Source: an uncultured Enterobacteriaceae bacterium
Lineage (GTDB): Bacteria; Pseudomonadota; Gammaproteobacteria; Enterobacterales; Enterobacteriaceae
DNA: 64,000 nucleotides
Direction: 5' to 3'
Assembly (NCBI GenBank): GCA_936920625.1
Contig: CAKZHC010000050.1
Location: forward strand, 25,476-89,475
The position numbers and the translations under genes are program-made. Positions 17,189 to 26,162 of this stretch are shown piece by piece. Under the pieces are notes generated by a model. It worked only from the letters and a program-made list of their open reading frames with translations, was not told the origin of the DNA and did no database searches. Position 1 is the stretch's first letter; every line of letters begins with the position of its first letter.

Positions 17189-17908
17189 ATGCAAGAGAAT
17201 TACAAAGTTCTGGTTGTGGATGATGATATGCGTTTACGCGCATTGCTGGAACGATATTTAACCGAACAGGGCTTTCAGGTGCGTAGCGTGGCTAATGCAG
17301 AGCAGATGGATCGTTTGTTGACCCGTGAATCCTTTCATTTGATGGTGCTGGATCTGATGTTACCGGGCGAAGATGGTCTTTCAATTTGTCGTCGGCTGCG
17401 TAGTCAGAGCAATTCTATGCCTATCATTATGGTAACGGCAAAGGGCGAAGAAGTGGATCGCATTGTCGGTCTGGAAATTGGTGCTGACGATTATATACCC
17501 AAACCCTTCAATCCACGTGAACTGTTAGCTCGTATCCGTGCCGTGCTACGCCGACAGGCCAGTGAATTGCCGGGAGCTCCATCTCAGGAAGAGGCTGTTA
17601 TTGCTTTTGGCCGTTTCAAACTTAACCTTGGTACGCGTGAAATGTTTCGTGAAGATGAGCCAATGCCTCTTACCAGCGGTGAATTTGCTGTTTTAAAAGC
17701 GTTAGTCAGCCATCCCCGCGAACCGCTTTCCCGTGATAAGTTAATGAATCTTGCGCGCGGACGTGAATATAGTGCCATGGAACGCTCAATTGACGTTCAG
17801 ATCTCTCGTTTGCGGCGCATGATAGAAGAAGATCCGGCACATCCCCGTTATATTCAGACTGTCTGGGGGCTGGGTTACGTATTTGTTCCAGATGGCAGTA
17901 AAGCATGA
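17189..17908 (+). CDS. ompR: Osmoregulatory response regulator OmpR
   Basis: 239 aa, full length. The receiver domain has D11/D12, phospho-acceptor D55 (VLDLMLPGEDG) and K105 (YIPKPF). The winged-helix DNA-binding domain covers about 135-235 (TSGEFAVLKALVSHPREPLSRDKL, then QISRLRRMIEEDP and VWGLGYVF). OmpR controls porin and other envelope genes in response to osmolarity and acidity. It overlaps envZ by 4 bp (ATGA), the classical ompB operon. Confidence 0.98.
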   Translation: MQENYKVLVVDDDMRLRALLERYLTEQGFQVRSVANAEQMDRLLTRESFHLMVLDLMLPGEDGLSICRRLRSQSNSMPIIMVTAKGEEVDRIVGLEIGADDYIPKPFNPRELLARIRAVLRRQASELPGAPSQEEAVIAFGRFKLNLGTREMFREDEPMPLTSGEFAVLKALVSHPREPLSRDKLMNLARGREYSAMERSIDVQISRLRRMIEEDPAHPRYIQTVWGLGYVFVPDGSKA

Positions 17909-19245
17909 GGCGAATTCGCTTCTCTCCCCGCAGCTCTTTTGCTAGAACGTTGTTGTTAATTGTTACCTTACTGTTTGTCAGCCTGGTAACGACATACTTG
18001 GTTGTGCTTAATTTTGCCATCCTGCCCAGTTTACAACAATTTAATAAGGTGCTGGCTTACGAAGTACGTATGCTGATGACCAGTAAATTACAGCTGGAAG
18101 ATGGCACACAACTTGACGTGCCCGATGAGTTTCGACGGGAAATTTACCGTGAACTGGGCATATCTCTCTATAATAATGCCGCTGCTGAGGAGAGCGGACT
18201 GCGTTGGGCACAGCACTATGAGTTTCTGAGTCAGCAAATGGGTCGGCAATTAGGCGGACCTACCGATGTGCGGGTAGAAGTTGATAAAAACTCGTCTGTT
18301 GTATGGTTACAAACTTGGCTACAGCCTGATATTTGGGTACGGGTTCCTCTGACGGAAATTCATCAGGGGGACTTTTCACCTCTGTTTCGTTATACCCTGG
18401 CGATTATGTTACTGGCGATAGGTGGGGCATGGTTATTCATTCGTATCCAGAACCGCCCACTGGTTGAACTGGAGTATGCGGCATTACAGGTTGGCAAAGG
18501 AATCATTCCGCCTCCATTAAGAGAGTATGGTGCCTCTGAGGTACGTTCGGTCACACGTGCCTTTAACCAGATGGCAGATGGGGTAAAGCAGCTGTCAGAT
18601 GACCGGACGTTACTGATGGCAGGGGTGAGCCATGATTTACGTACACCACTCACGCGCATTCGTCTGGCAACTGAGATGATGGACAAGGAGGATAATTATC
18701 TTGCTGAGTCTATCAATAAAGATATTGAAGAGTGTAACGCGATCATTGAGCAGTTCATTGATTACCTGCGTACCGGGCAGGAAATTCAGACTGAACTGGC
18801 CGACCTCAATAGCGTGCTGAACGAAGTGATAGCAGCCCAAAGTGGTTATGAACGAGTTATTGAAAGCGGAATTATGCCGGGTGAACTGATGCTAAATATT
18901 CATCCACTCTCTATCAAGCGAGCTGCCGACAATTTAGTAGTGAATGCTGCGCGTTATGGTAATGGCTGGATAAAGGTAAGTTCGGGCATAGAGTCAGACT
19001 ATGGCTGGTTTCAGGTTGAGGATAATGGACCAGGAATTGAATCCAACCAGATTAAACATCTGTTTCAGCCATTTGTTCGCGGTGACAGTGCACGCAGCAC
19101 GAGTGGCACCGGGCTGGGTCTGGCGATAGTACAGCGTATTGTTGATGCCCATCAGGGATGGCTTGATATAGGAACCAGCGAAAAGGGAGGCTTGTGTGTG
19201 CGTGCGTGGTTGCCACTACCCAATACAACAGAGGAAGAGCGCTAA
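17905..19245 (+). CDS. envZ: Osmosensor histidine kinase EnvZ
   Basis: 446 aa. Membrane segments lie at about residues 15-38 and 162-180 with a periplasmic sensor loop between them. HAMP follows, then the H-box with H243 in MAGVSHDLRTPLTR, N-box (NLVVNAARYG), and G-boxes (VEDNGPGI and GTGLGLAIVQRIV). EnvZ phosphorylates and dephosphorylates OmpR. The length is close to E. coli (450). The pck gene that normally follows convergently is not found; hslO is the next gene. Confidence 0.98.
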   Translation: MRRIRFSPRSSFARTLLLIVTLLFVSLVTTYLVVLNFAILPSLQQFNKVLAYEVRMLMTSKLQLEDGTQLDVPDEFRREIYRELGISLYNNAAAEESGLRWAQHYEFLSQQMGRQLGGPTDVRVEVDKNSSVVWLQTWLQPDIWVRVPLTEIHQGDFSPLFRYTLAIMLLAIGGAWLFIRIQNRPLVELEYAALQVGKGIIPPPLREYGASEVRSVTRAFNQMADGVKQLSDDRTLLMAGVSHDLRTPLTRIRLATEMMDKEDNYLAESINKDIEECNAIIEQFIDYLRTGQEIQTELADLNSVLNEVIAAQSGYERVIESGIMPGELMLNIHPLSIKRAADNLVVNAARYGNGWIKVSSGIESDYGWFQVEDNGPGIESNQIKHLFQPFVRGDSARSTSGTGLGLAIVQRIVDAHQGWLDIGTSEKGGLCVRAWLPLPNTTEEER

Positions 19246-19426
19246 AAGAAAGCTATGCTTATGAAAAAAGCAGGCGGCCAGACCGTCTGTCCAGAACATA
19301 GTTTCATCAGCCTGAGTCAGTCTGGCACTGTCACGGTGCTGGGCGCTGCCGCGAACTCCGTCAATTTCTGGAGGGCAGTATTAATATATTTATGGCGTCA
19401 GGTGAACGCTTATGCTGTCCAGCTGG

Positions 19427-20272
19427 TTAGTGGTGTAATGCTGCAATATCAGCAATATCATAAACGTAATGGCTGCCGCAATAATGACAATCTATATCGA
19501 TCTTGTTGTTTTCAGCCAACAGCTGATTCAGCTCATGGGCCGGGAGTGTTTTTAGCACTTCTTTATAACGTTCACTGCAGCAGTCGCAATGAAAACTCAC
19601 TGGCTGTGGGTCGAAAACAGTCACTTCCTCCTGATGATACAATCGCCACAACACCTCACGAACGGGCAAATCGAGCAGTTCGTCGGTATTCAGTGTGGCA
19701 GTGAGGGCTGCCAGATGTTCTAATTGCGAGGCCCCACTGGCCGCCGGAAGTGTTTGTAACAATATACCCGCTGCGCCTGGCTTTGCTTCATCGAAACGCG
19801 TGTGTATAAAAAGCCGGGTGGGCAGCTGCTCGGAACATTTAAAGTACTCCTCCAGGCAGGTTGTGAGTGTTGCTCCCGTCAGGCTAACAACACCCTGATA
19901 ACGTTCACCCTGAGCGGGGGTAATAGTGATAGCGAGGACACCATTACCTGTCATTTCACGAAAGCTACAGCCAGTGGCAATATCGCCACTCAGACGAGCA
20001 ATGCCACGGATCTGCTGGTGCTGATTGCCATGAATGACGGCCAGTTTTAATGGGCCATCTCCCTGAATCTGTAGCGTGATCGCACCCTCAAACTTTAATG
20101 TTGCGCTAAGCAGGCTGGTGGCTGTCATCAACTCGCCCAATAATTGCTGGACGGGTTGTGGGTAGTTACGGCCTTTAATGATTTCACACTAGGTATTACT
20201 GACAATAGCCAGTTCCCCACGAACGTTGTGATCATTAAAAAGATAGCGGTGGATATGATCGTGATGCGACAT
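19427..20272 (-). pseudogene. hslO: Hsp33 redox chaperone HslO, interrupted by an in-frame amber codon
   Basis: From an ATG at 20270-20272 the frame reads MSHHDHIHRYLFNDHNVRGE, matching the Hsp33 N-terminus, then hits TAG at 20189-20191 (codon 28). The same frame continues without shift through NYPQPVQQLLGEL and the rest of Hsp33, 281 codons in all, including the C-terminal zinc cysteines CDC and CHYC. Hsp33 is a holdase activated by oxidation of these Cys. The only defect is the stop. Reinitiation at the ATG at 20138-20140 (codon 45) would give 237 aa lacking the first strand and helix. Either pseudogene, suppressed stop or sequencing error; the upstream partner hslR is absent. Confidence 0.85.
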
Positions 20273-20863
20273 ACTTTTATCTCTTTATACGTTTCAGGCT
20301 GGTTTATGCCTAAAAAGTTGCTTTGAATATGGCAGGACTGCGCTGTTGTTTGCTGTCCAAGCGTTGTTTCAGCAGAATATAATACCATCAAAATGGCTAT
20401 TATAGTTTTATCATCAGTAATATTTTGTGGCCGGGGACCAGTATCTGGGCCATACAGACTAGATAATATATTTACTTGATGCCTGGCGGCTGTGCTGAGA
20501 AGCTTACAGAAGAATGCTTTTTACAATAACGGATGTTTATTTATGTTTTAAAAAAAGCAAAACATAATGGTTAATTTGTTGTAAAGTCGTTATCTGAATC
20601 TTGTTCCAGCCCAGCATTTTCTGAGTATAAATAATAATATAGAAAATCCGATATTTCGTCGGGCTTCCTTTCAATAAATAACCTCGTGAGCTGCTGCCTG
20701 GCTAGGGCCTTTTTAGCTGGGCATCTGTTAATTACTGTAAGTTATCAAAACCGGATGGCAATTAATCTGTGGGAAGATAAACGGGAGACAGTTTATTTCA
20801 TGGCCTGCGCGCTGAATATTTCCTTTTTCTTTATTAATTTTCTATTTTTGTGATCGCTGACAT
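20273..20863. other. Non-coding region where hslR and yrfG are expected
   Basis: About 590 bases without a supported gene. Neither HslR (S4-type RNA-binding) nor YrfG motifs can be read on either strand. It marks the junction between backbone and the PAS-LuxR accessory patch. Confidence 0.5.
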
Positions 20864-20891
20864 TTGACAGCGAACCTGCATACCTTAATGT
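20854..20891 (+). promoter_or_regulatory. Promoter with overlapping operator-like inverted repeat
   Basis: A consensus -35 TTGACA (20864-20869) with a TAATGT -10 at 20886-20891 (16-bp spacing). The -35 lies inside the inverted repeat TCGCTGACATTTGACAGCGA (20854-20873): outer arms TCGCTG and CAGCGA, inner CA/TG also paired. Such placement suits a repressor or autoregulator of the first PAS-LuxR gene, 70 bases downstream. Confidence 0.5.
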
Positions 20892-20897
20892 CAATCG

Positions 20898-20929
20898 CAG
20901 CCGGTACAATACTCACCACGGCCCGGCTG
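20898..20929 (+). promoter_or_regulatory. Inverted repeat in the leader of the first PAS-LuxR gene
   Basis: Perfect 7-bp arms CAGCCGG (20898-20904) and CCGGCTG (20923-20929) around an 18-base loop, downstream of the predicted promoter and 32 bases before the ATG. It could be a leader stem in the mRNA or a second operator. No T-run follows, so it is not a terminator. Confidence 0.45.
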
Positions 20930-20961
20930 TCTTCCAAGGAAAATACCAGAGGGATAACTAT

Positions 20962-21681
20962 ATGAAACAGACTATTCAGACTTACAGCGGGCTTTCTGAC
21001 ATGATGACGCGTTTTTTTGATCGCTGCTCTGATCCGGTTGTTATATCAAGTACAGATTCCAGAATTTTGTATACCAATATGATAGCTGCAAAGCTGGCCA
21101 GAGTCAGAAGCCCAAAGGATTTAATCGAAAAGTATTATAAAGAGGTCAACTCCCCTCTTTTCGAGAATGAATTCGTAACAGAAAAGTGGCAGCATCAAGA
21201 CCAAAGAATTGCTAACAAACAGGTTGAAGAACTTAAAATGCTAGAAATTCATCCAAGAGCGACAGCCTGCCCTTATATCATCAAAAAAATGCCCCTTTAC
21301 AATGAGAATAAAGAGATTTCAGGAGTAGTTAACTATATGAAGTACCTTGAAATATTTCGCCCGAATGATTTTATTATGGGCAGATTGCCTGGCTCGCTGC
21401 TGCTCAACCGCCCGGATGATTTTTTTACTGAAAGGGAGTGTGAAATTATCTTCTTAAAATTACAGAGGATGACGAATAAAACGATTGCCAGAATACTCAA
21501 TCGCGCTCCCCGCACCATCGATAACATGATGCAGCGAATGTACCAAAAAGCAGAAGTCAATAATGCCACCGACTTTGAGGAGTTCTGTGAAAAACGTGAA
21601 CTGCATCTCTATCTGCCGGCTCGTTTTATCGATGCACAGCATTTTAAATTTGGTTATGGGTGCGGTTCTACAGAGCTGTAA
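20962..21681 (+). CDS. PAS-LuxR-type transcriptional regulator (copy 1)
   Basis: 239 aa. Residues about 15-125 look like a PAS sensor domain (FDRCSDPVVISSTDSRILYTN as the PAS opening, then KKMPLYNENKEISGVVNYMK as the core strands). Residues 154-215 are a LuxR/GerE HTH (FFTERECEIIFLKLQ, then TNKTIARILNRAPRTIDNMM). There is no membrane segment, so it would sense a cytoplasmic cue. It is followed in tandem by a paralogue of equal length, 114 bp downstream. Neither ligand nor target can be inferred. Similar PAS-LuxR proteins are found scattered in enterobacteria, often as accessory genes. Confidence 0.8.
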   Translation: MKQTIQTYSGLSDMMTRFFDRCSDPVVISSTDSRILYTNMIAAKLARVRSPKDLIEKYYKEVNSPLFENEFVTEKWQHQDQRIANKQVEELKMLEIHPRATACPYIIKKMPLYNENKEISGVVNYMKYLEIFRPNDFIMGRLPGSLLLNRPDDFFTERECEIIFLKLQRMTNKTIARILNRAPRTIDNMMQRMYQKAEVNNATDFEEFCEKRELHLYLPARFIDAQHFKFGYGCGSTEL

Positions 21682-21795
21682 ATGGCCAGTGAGCGGAAAA
21701 GGTAAATGACATCATCAATCAGATGAGTTGTAGGCCGACGTCCGCCACAGATTTGACTGAAACGGGCTGTTGTTAAGGAACATAAGGAATGGACA

Positions 21796-22515
21796 ATGAA
21801 AAATGATATTCAGACATACACCGGGCTTTCGCAGATGATGACCCGGACTTTTGATCAGCTTAGTGATCCGGTTGCGATAGTCAGCCCCGATTCACGCTAC
21901 CTCTATATGAATATGGCCTCCGTAAAACTTTGCAGGCTGAAGTCACCAGCGGAGGCAACGGGTAAATATTATCCGGAGGTTAAGGTGCCGCTTTTTGAAA
22001 ATGAACAGGCCGTTGCGCAGTGGCAGCAACAGGACAGGCGTATTGCTGCTAATCCCCTTAATGAACTCATGATGCTTGAGGTACATCGGGGAGCAACAGA
22101 TTCTCCATTTATACTGAAGAAAATATCGCTTTATAATGAAGATAATCAGTTTGTCGGAATAGTCCATCATATGAAATATCTGGATATCTTCCGCCCGAAT
22201 GATTTTATTATGGGCAAACTGCCCGGCTCATTGCTGCTTAACCGCCCGGATGATTTTTTTACTGAGAAAGAGTGTGAGATTATTTTCTTAAAATTACAGA
22301 GGATGACGAGTAAAGCGATAGCTGAAATACTCAACCGGTCTCCGGGCACAATAGACAATATGGTACAGGAGTTATACAGCAAAGCCGGGGTGAATAATAT
22401 TACTGACTTTGCAGAGTTCTGTGAAAAGCGTGACTTACATTTGTATCTGCCACACCGGTTTATTGACCCGCAGCGTTTCAGCTTTGACAATGGGTGCGGT
22501 TCAATAGAATTGTAA
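21796..22515 (+). CDS. PAS-LuxR-type transcriptional regulator (copy 2)
   Basis: 239 aa, alignable without gaps to the preceding gene along its whole length. The same PAS then LuxR-HTH layout is visible (DPVAIVSPDSRYLYMN; FFTEKECEIIFLKLQ; SKAIAEILNRSPGTIDNMV). The PAS halves differ much more than the linker and first HTH helices, which are nearly identical even at DNA level. This suggests duplication followed by sensor divergence, so the two may read different signals but bind related DNA sites. An AAGGAAT precedes the ATG. The 114-bp gap has no terminator, so both may be on one transcript. Confidence 0.8.
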   Translation: MKNDIQTYTGLSQMMTRTFDQLSDPVAIVSPDSRYLYMNMASVKLCRLKSPAEATGKYYPEVKVPLFENEQAVAQWQQQDRRIAANPLNELMMLEVHRGATDSPFILKKISLYNEDNQFVGIVHHMKYLDIFRPNDFIMGKLPGSLLLNRPDDFFTEKECEIIFLKLQRMTSKAIAEILNRSPGTIDNMVQELYSKAGVNNITDFAEFCEKRDLHLYLPHRFIDPQRFSFDNGCGSIEL

Positions 22516-23043
22516 CGGACGTGTGAAGATTAAATTATAATTCAAATATCATAACATTAAACCTGCTCACCACCGGCATAGTGATGTTATGATATATATT
22601 TATTAAATATATTCTGGCACTTAATTCAAAGTTGCTAAAATTTTTATCTCTTCTGAATAGCATTTACAATATTATATTCTATAACTTATTAGTCAATCAG
22701 ATAAATAAACTATATCCTGTATTTTTTCTTAAATGAGACAAGCGCTCTTATTTTTAAGCTATAGCTGTACGTAATAAGGCGACAAAAAATCAGAATAATA
22801 GACACAAAATAAAAGGCTGAAAATAATATCTGTATCTCTCTTTTTTAACCAGATAAATAATTTCTACTTAGTACCCATGGCTATTATCTGTGGGAGAGGA
22901 TTTTTTAAAGAGACAACTGTAGGTTGTGATGAGCTGGTGATAACAATAGCCAGCATAATCAACGCCAGGGAAAATTCCAGCTCATTACAACACCAGAGGT
23001 GTTTCATAAAAAATTAATATCTCAAAAAATAAGGAAATTTAAT
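22516..23043. other. AT-rich spacer
   Basis: About 530 bases of very AT-rich sequence between the second PAS-LuxR gene and the beta-helix gene. No gene or clear terminator is seen. The composition contrasts with flanking backbone and fits an acquired segment. Confidence 0.4.
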
Positions 23044-23451
23044 ATGAAAAAATATAAAATCGTTGACAAATTGATGAAAATAATCGGGGATAAAAAAATA
23101 TATCGAATCAGAGCGCTTAAATCGTTTGGTGACGTGCAAAAAGGTGACCTCGGCGGCTGGATTGAAAAGGAGACTAACCTGAGCTATCAGGACGATGCCT
23201 GGATTTATGATGATGCCTGTATATCAGAAAATGCCATCGTCTATGGAAAAGCGCGTGTTTTTGGTAATGCACGGGTAGCAGATTACGCCTGTATATCGGG
23301 TAACGTATCTGTGTATGGCAATGCCAGCGTGTCTGGTAATGCTAAAATATCAGGCTATGCAGTAAGATACGATAATGTGAAAATAGGCGACTGTACCAGA
23401 ATAACAGGGCAGGCTAGAATATCCGCTAACGGGGATAAATACAAACGTTAG
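23044..23451 (+). CDS. Left-handed beta-helix / hexapeptide-like protein, phage-type
   Basis: 135 aa from the ATG at 23044, chosen because AAGGA lies about 10 bases upstream. The N-terminal 45 residues (YRIRALKSFGDVQKGDLGGW) match the opening of small phage and prophage proteins of this type. The remainder is a run of hexapeptide-like repeats (CISENAIVYGKARVFGNARV, and VYGNASVSGNAKISG) that would fold as a beta-helix. It lacks obvious acyltransferase catalytic His. It is AT-rich and isolated. Probably a stray phage or mobile-element cargo gene; function unknown. Confidence 0.7.
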   Translation: MKKYKIVDKLMKIIGDKKIYRIRALKSFGDVQKGDLGGWIEKETNLSYQDDAWIYDDACISENAIVYGKARVFGNARVADYACISGNVSVYGNASVSGNAKISGYAVRYDNVKIGDCTRITGQARISANGDKYKR

Positions 23452-23670
23452 TTAATAGAAATAGAATTATATTTTTTTGAGCTCCTGCAAACACAAAGCT
23501 ATTTTAATGCTGATACCGCAGCTAACAACAGGATGTCATGCCAAATGGGAATATATGAAATTATTCCTCCCGGACTAAAAGAGGGAATAAGATATCCCCC
23601 CGTGTGAAATAAGATCGTCTTTACCATTCGCGTTATCTGGTAAAAATCTATTTAATTACAGGCTACTAAA

Positions 23671-25779
23671 TCACCAGTCATTATTATTTCTCTTGACTAT
23701 ATGATGATCATAATACCTTTTAATTTTTAACATACGTATACGGTTGTGATGAATACGGCGCATTACTAACAGACTGTTTATCACCATGAACAGTATTAGC
23801 ACGTACAACAGTATGCAGATACCAAGATCGCGCCATAGCATGACAGCATCAGGTTCACTATGGATATAAATCTGGCGAACACCACTGGCGTCGGTATGAA
23901 TGTCGGTAACGATACCAGATGTAGTGAAAGGGGTATGTAATAAAATACCGGCCCGATGCTGGAGTTCAGGCCATTGATTCACAGCGTTGTATCTAAAAAG
24001 CGGAACTGGAGGTGCAGGCTTATCTACCATAATATGGTTTTCATCACTGATGAACAGAAATCCCCCGTGAGGTAGCCTGCTTAGTTTTTTTGCTGTGTGG
24101 CAGGTTCCATGATAGACAAAATCAGAGGTTGTTTTGTTCACCAGTTTCTCTAATATTTCTGCACTAACGGGCCTGAGTAAGACATTCTTACCGTTAAAGT
24201 AGCCAGAATCAGCTTGCCGAAGCAGCCCCTTCCAGTTGGGAGCATTCACAAGATTGACTAATGCATTTTTTAGTTTGAAACATTTTGGGGACTGCTCACA
24301 CAGAGCATCAGTTTTTTGCACAGTATCGGCAAAATCATACAATAAAATCATTCCAGGCTGTCTAAAGGGGCCACGACGCCCCGGATAAGTGGTAGTTTGC
24401 TGGTTTAATTTTTGCACGATGCTTTTCTGTAATGCTATCGCCCTATCAATAGTTCCTGAATGAGGCAGAGGTGGGGGGGGCGTATTATTCCAGTAAATAG
24501 CTGTGCAATCAAAAGGTATAAAAACACCGCGTTGTCTTTTCAGGCAGTTTTTAGATACTGAGCACATGCCTCTGCCAGTGATGTGCAATTTGTCGCCTGT
24601 ATGCAGGGAGATATTATTTAATTGATTAACATCAGTTATTTGATAACTATGTTTATTCTTAAGCCATGCTACGCTCAGTTTGAATGGCATCTTTAGTGGA
24701 ACCCAGCTCACCAGTAGCGTTAAGATCAATAAGGAACAAATAGCCATCACCAGATTTTTACGCCAGCGCTTAATAGGGGAGTGATACATTTCATCATGCA
24801 GAGAAAGAAAATTTCCCTGCCGGATAACCTGGCGATTTTGATAAATTTCTACATCAGTAGTTTTGCAGAAATCATAGGCAATATAAGCATTCCAGTGAGA
24901 GGGGTAGATTAAATCAACACTCCCCAGCGAAACATTACTTAACTGACTTTGACTGGCTTCACTAAACAGTCCCCAGTGTTTTAGGATGCCGCGCAGGCAG
25001 TAAACATCCCGTAATATTTTTTTTGGACGAGGTTGCCAAAAAAACCATACTCCAGCTGCCATGATGATGCCGCTTATGGCGGCTATCCACGGTGTTAGTA
25101 ATGCCGGGCTTATCATGCTGATAAAAAGCAGAAAAAATGCAAAGCTTACTGTCAGTGCTTCACCGATATTATCGGTCTGGCACAGCTCAGACTCTAACGG
25201 TGTTTCCTTACGTACTTTGAATAGTTCAAGATTCTCACTCTTTTCCTTGCGGATAGAGGCTTTTTTATTAACAGATTGCCACAATGCGGCGGCGGGTTTC
25301 TGATAAGGTTCATTGATTAAACTGTGCCCATTAAGTGAAATAACCAGTGGAACTGGTTGTGTCCTGACGAGCTCAACATTATTGATATCGGTGATGTATT
25401 GTCCCCAATGTGGAGGAAGATGAACTTCAACATCATCAATGTAGTAACTCCATCGTCTGATTGCATCGGCAGAAAAACTGTAGCGTGTGATGGCGCGGGT
25501 TGCAGGGTAGACCAGATGATAACGTGCAGGCAATATTAACGGGTCTTCAATAATGTTGTTGTTAGTCGCCAGAACCATTTCCTGATGGTAGTTTTTGCAT
25601 GTCTGAATATACTGCTCAACTGCGTTCTGCTCCTCGTCAGTCAATTTTCGGTAAAAGAGCGCAAGGAGAAAAGAAGGAAGGGATGGGGGAAAGAGGTATT
25701 GCATTCTGTAACGCAGAAAAACTGCTATTACGAGAGAACTTATAAGTGCGATCAATACGATAAAAGCGATCGTTTTCAT
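23671..25779 (-). CDS. igaA: IgaA inner-membrane repressor of the Rcs phosphorelay
   Basis: 702 aa from the ATG at 25777-25779, preceded by GAGGGGAGC; a longer in-frame start at 25830 lacks such a site. It has membrane segments at the N-terminus, about residues 205-250, about 345-365 and near the C-terminus. Family blocks include WRYYIDDVEVHLPPHWGQYI, PLVISLNGHSL and FLSLHDE. IgaA (YrfF) dampens RcsF-RcsC signalling and is essential in relatives with an active Rcs system. It is divergent from nudE as in E. coli. It is more divergent than its neighbours but has no break. Confidence 0.93.
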   Translation of the reverse strand: MKTIAFIVLIALISSLVIAVFLRYRMQYLFPPSLPSFLLALFYRKLTDEEQNAVEQYIQTCKNYHQEMVLATNNNIIEDPLILPARYHLVYPATRAITRYSFSADAIRRWSYYIDDVEVHLPPHWGQYITDINNVELVRTQPVPLVISLNGHSLINEPYQKPAAALWQSVNKKASIRKEKSENLELFKVRKETPLESELCQTDNIGEALTVSFAFFLLFISMISPALLTPWIAAISGIIMAAGVWFFWQPRPKKILRDVYCLRGILKHWGLFSEASQSQLSNVSLGSVDLIYPSHWNAYIAYDFCKTTDVEIYQNRQVIRQGNFLSLHDEMYHSPIKRWRKNLVMAICSLLILTLLVSWVPLKMPFKLSVAWLKNKHSYQITDVNQLNNISLHTGDKLHITGRGMCSVSKNCLKRQRGVFIPFDCTAIYWNNTPPPPLPHSGTIDRAIALQKSIVQKLNQQTTTYPGRRGPFRQPGMILLYDFADTVQKTDALCEQSPKCFKLKNALVNLVNAPNWKGLLRQADSGYFNGKNVLLRPVSAEILEKLVNKTTSDFVYHGTCHTAKKLSRLPHGGFLFISDENHIMVDKPAPPVPLFRYNAVNQWPELQHRAGILLHTPFTTSGIVTDIHTDASGVRQIYIHSEPDAVMLWRDLGICILLYVLILFMVINSLLVMRRIHHNRIRMLKIKRYYDHHIVKRNNNDW

Positions 25780-26162
25780 GCTCCCCTCATTGCTGGTGGG
25801 GTTAACCTCGATATAGCTTCGCCCACACAAGTGTTAATCATAGTGAATAGTTTTAAACGAGTTAAGGAGTCAACAGAGTTATTAACAGTATACGTGCAGA
25901 AAATAGTATGTAAGATCATAATATTGAGGTAGTTATATCCTATTCCTTAACAGAATGCTATTAACTGCTCATGTAAAACAACCTTCTGTTTGAACTGGAG
26001 ATAGCTTGTTTACTGCGGCGGGCTGTAATGTAGTATCAAGATAGCACAATGTCAGATGAAGATTGGTTTATTAAGCTAACTATTGCACAATGTGTCAGAA
26101 CAACGTAGTAGAATATTAACTGATGCACGAACGCTATTTTCATCATTAGCTCAGGGGTCATA
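25780..26162. other. igaA-nudE divergent intergenic region
   Basis: About 380 bases with no ORF I can support; presumably holds both promoters. Nothing else recognisable. Confidence 0.4.

Noticed and set aside
19255..19704. 149-codon plus-strand frame after envZ
   Set aside because: It lies largely antisense to hslO, lacks family signatures, and its start is not preceded by a ribosome-binding site.
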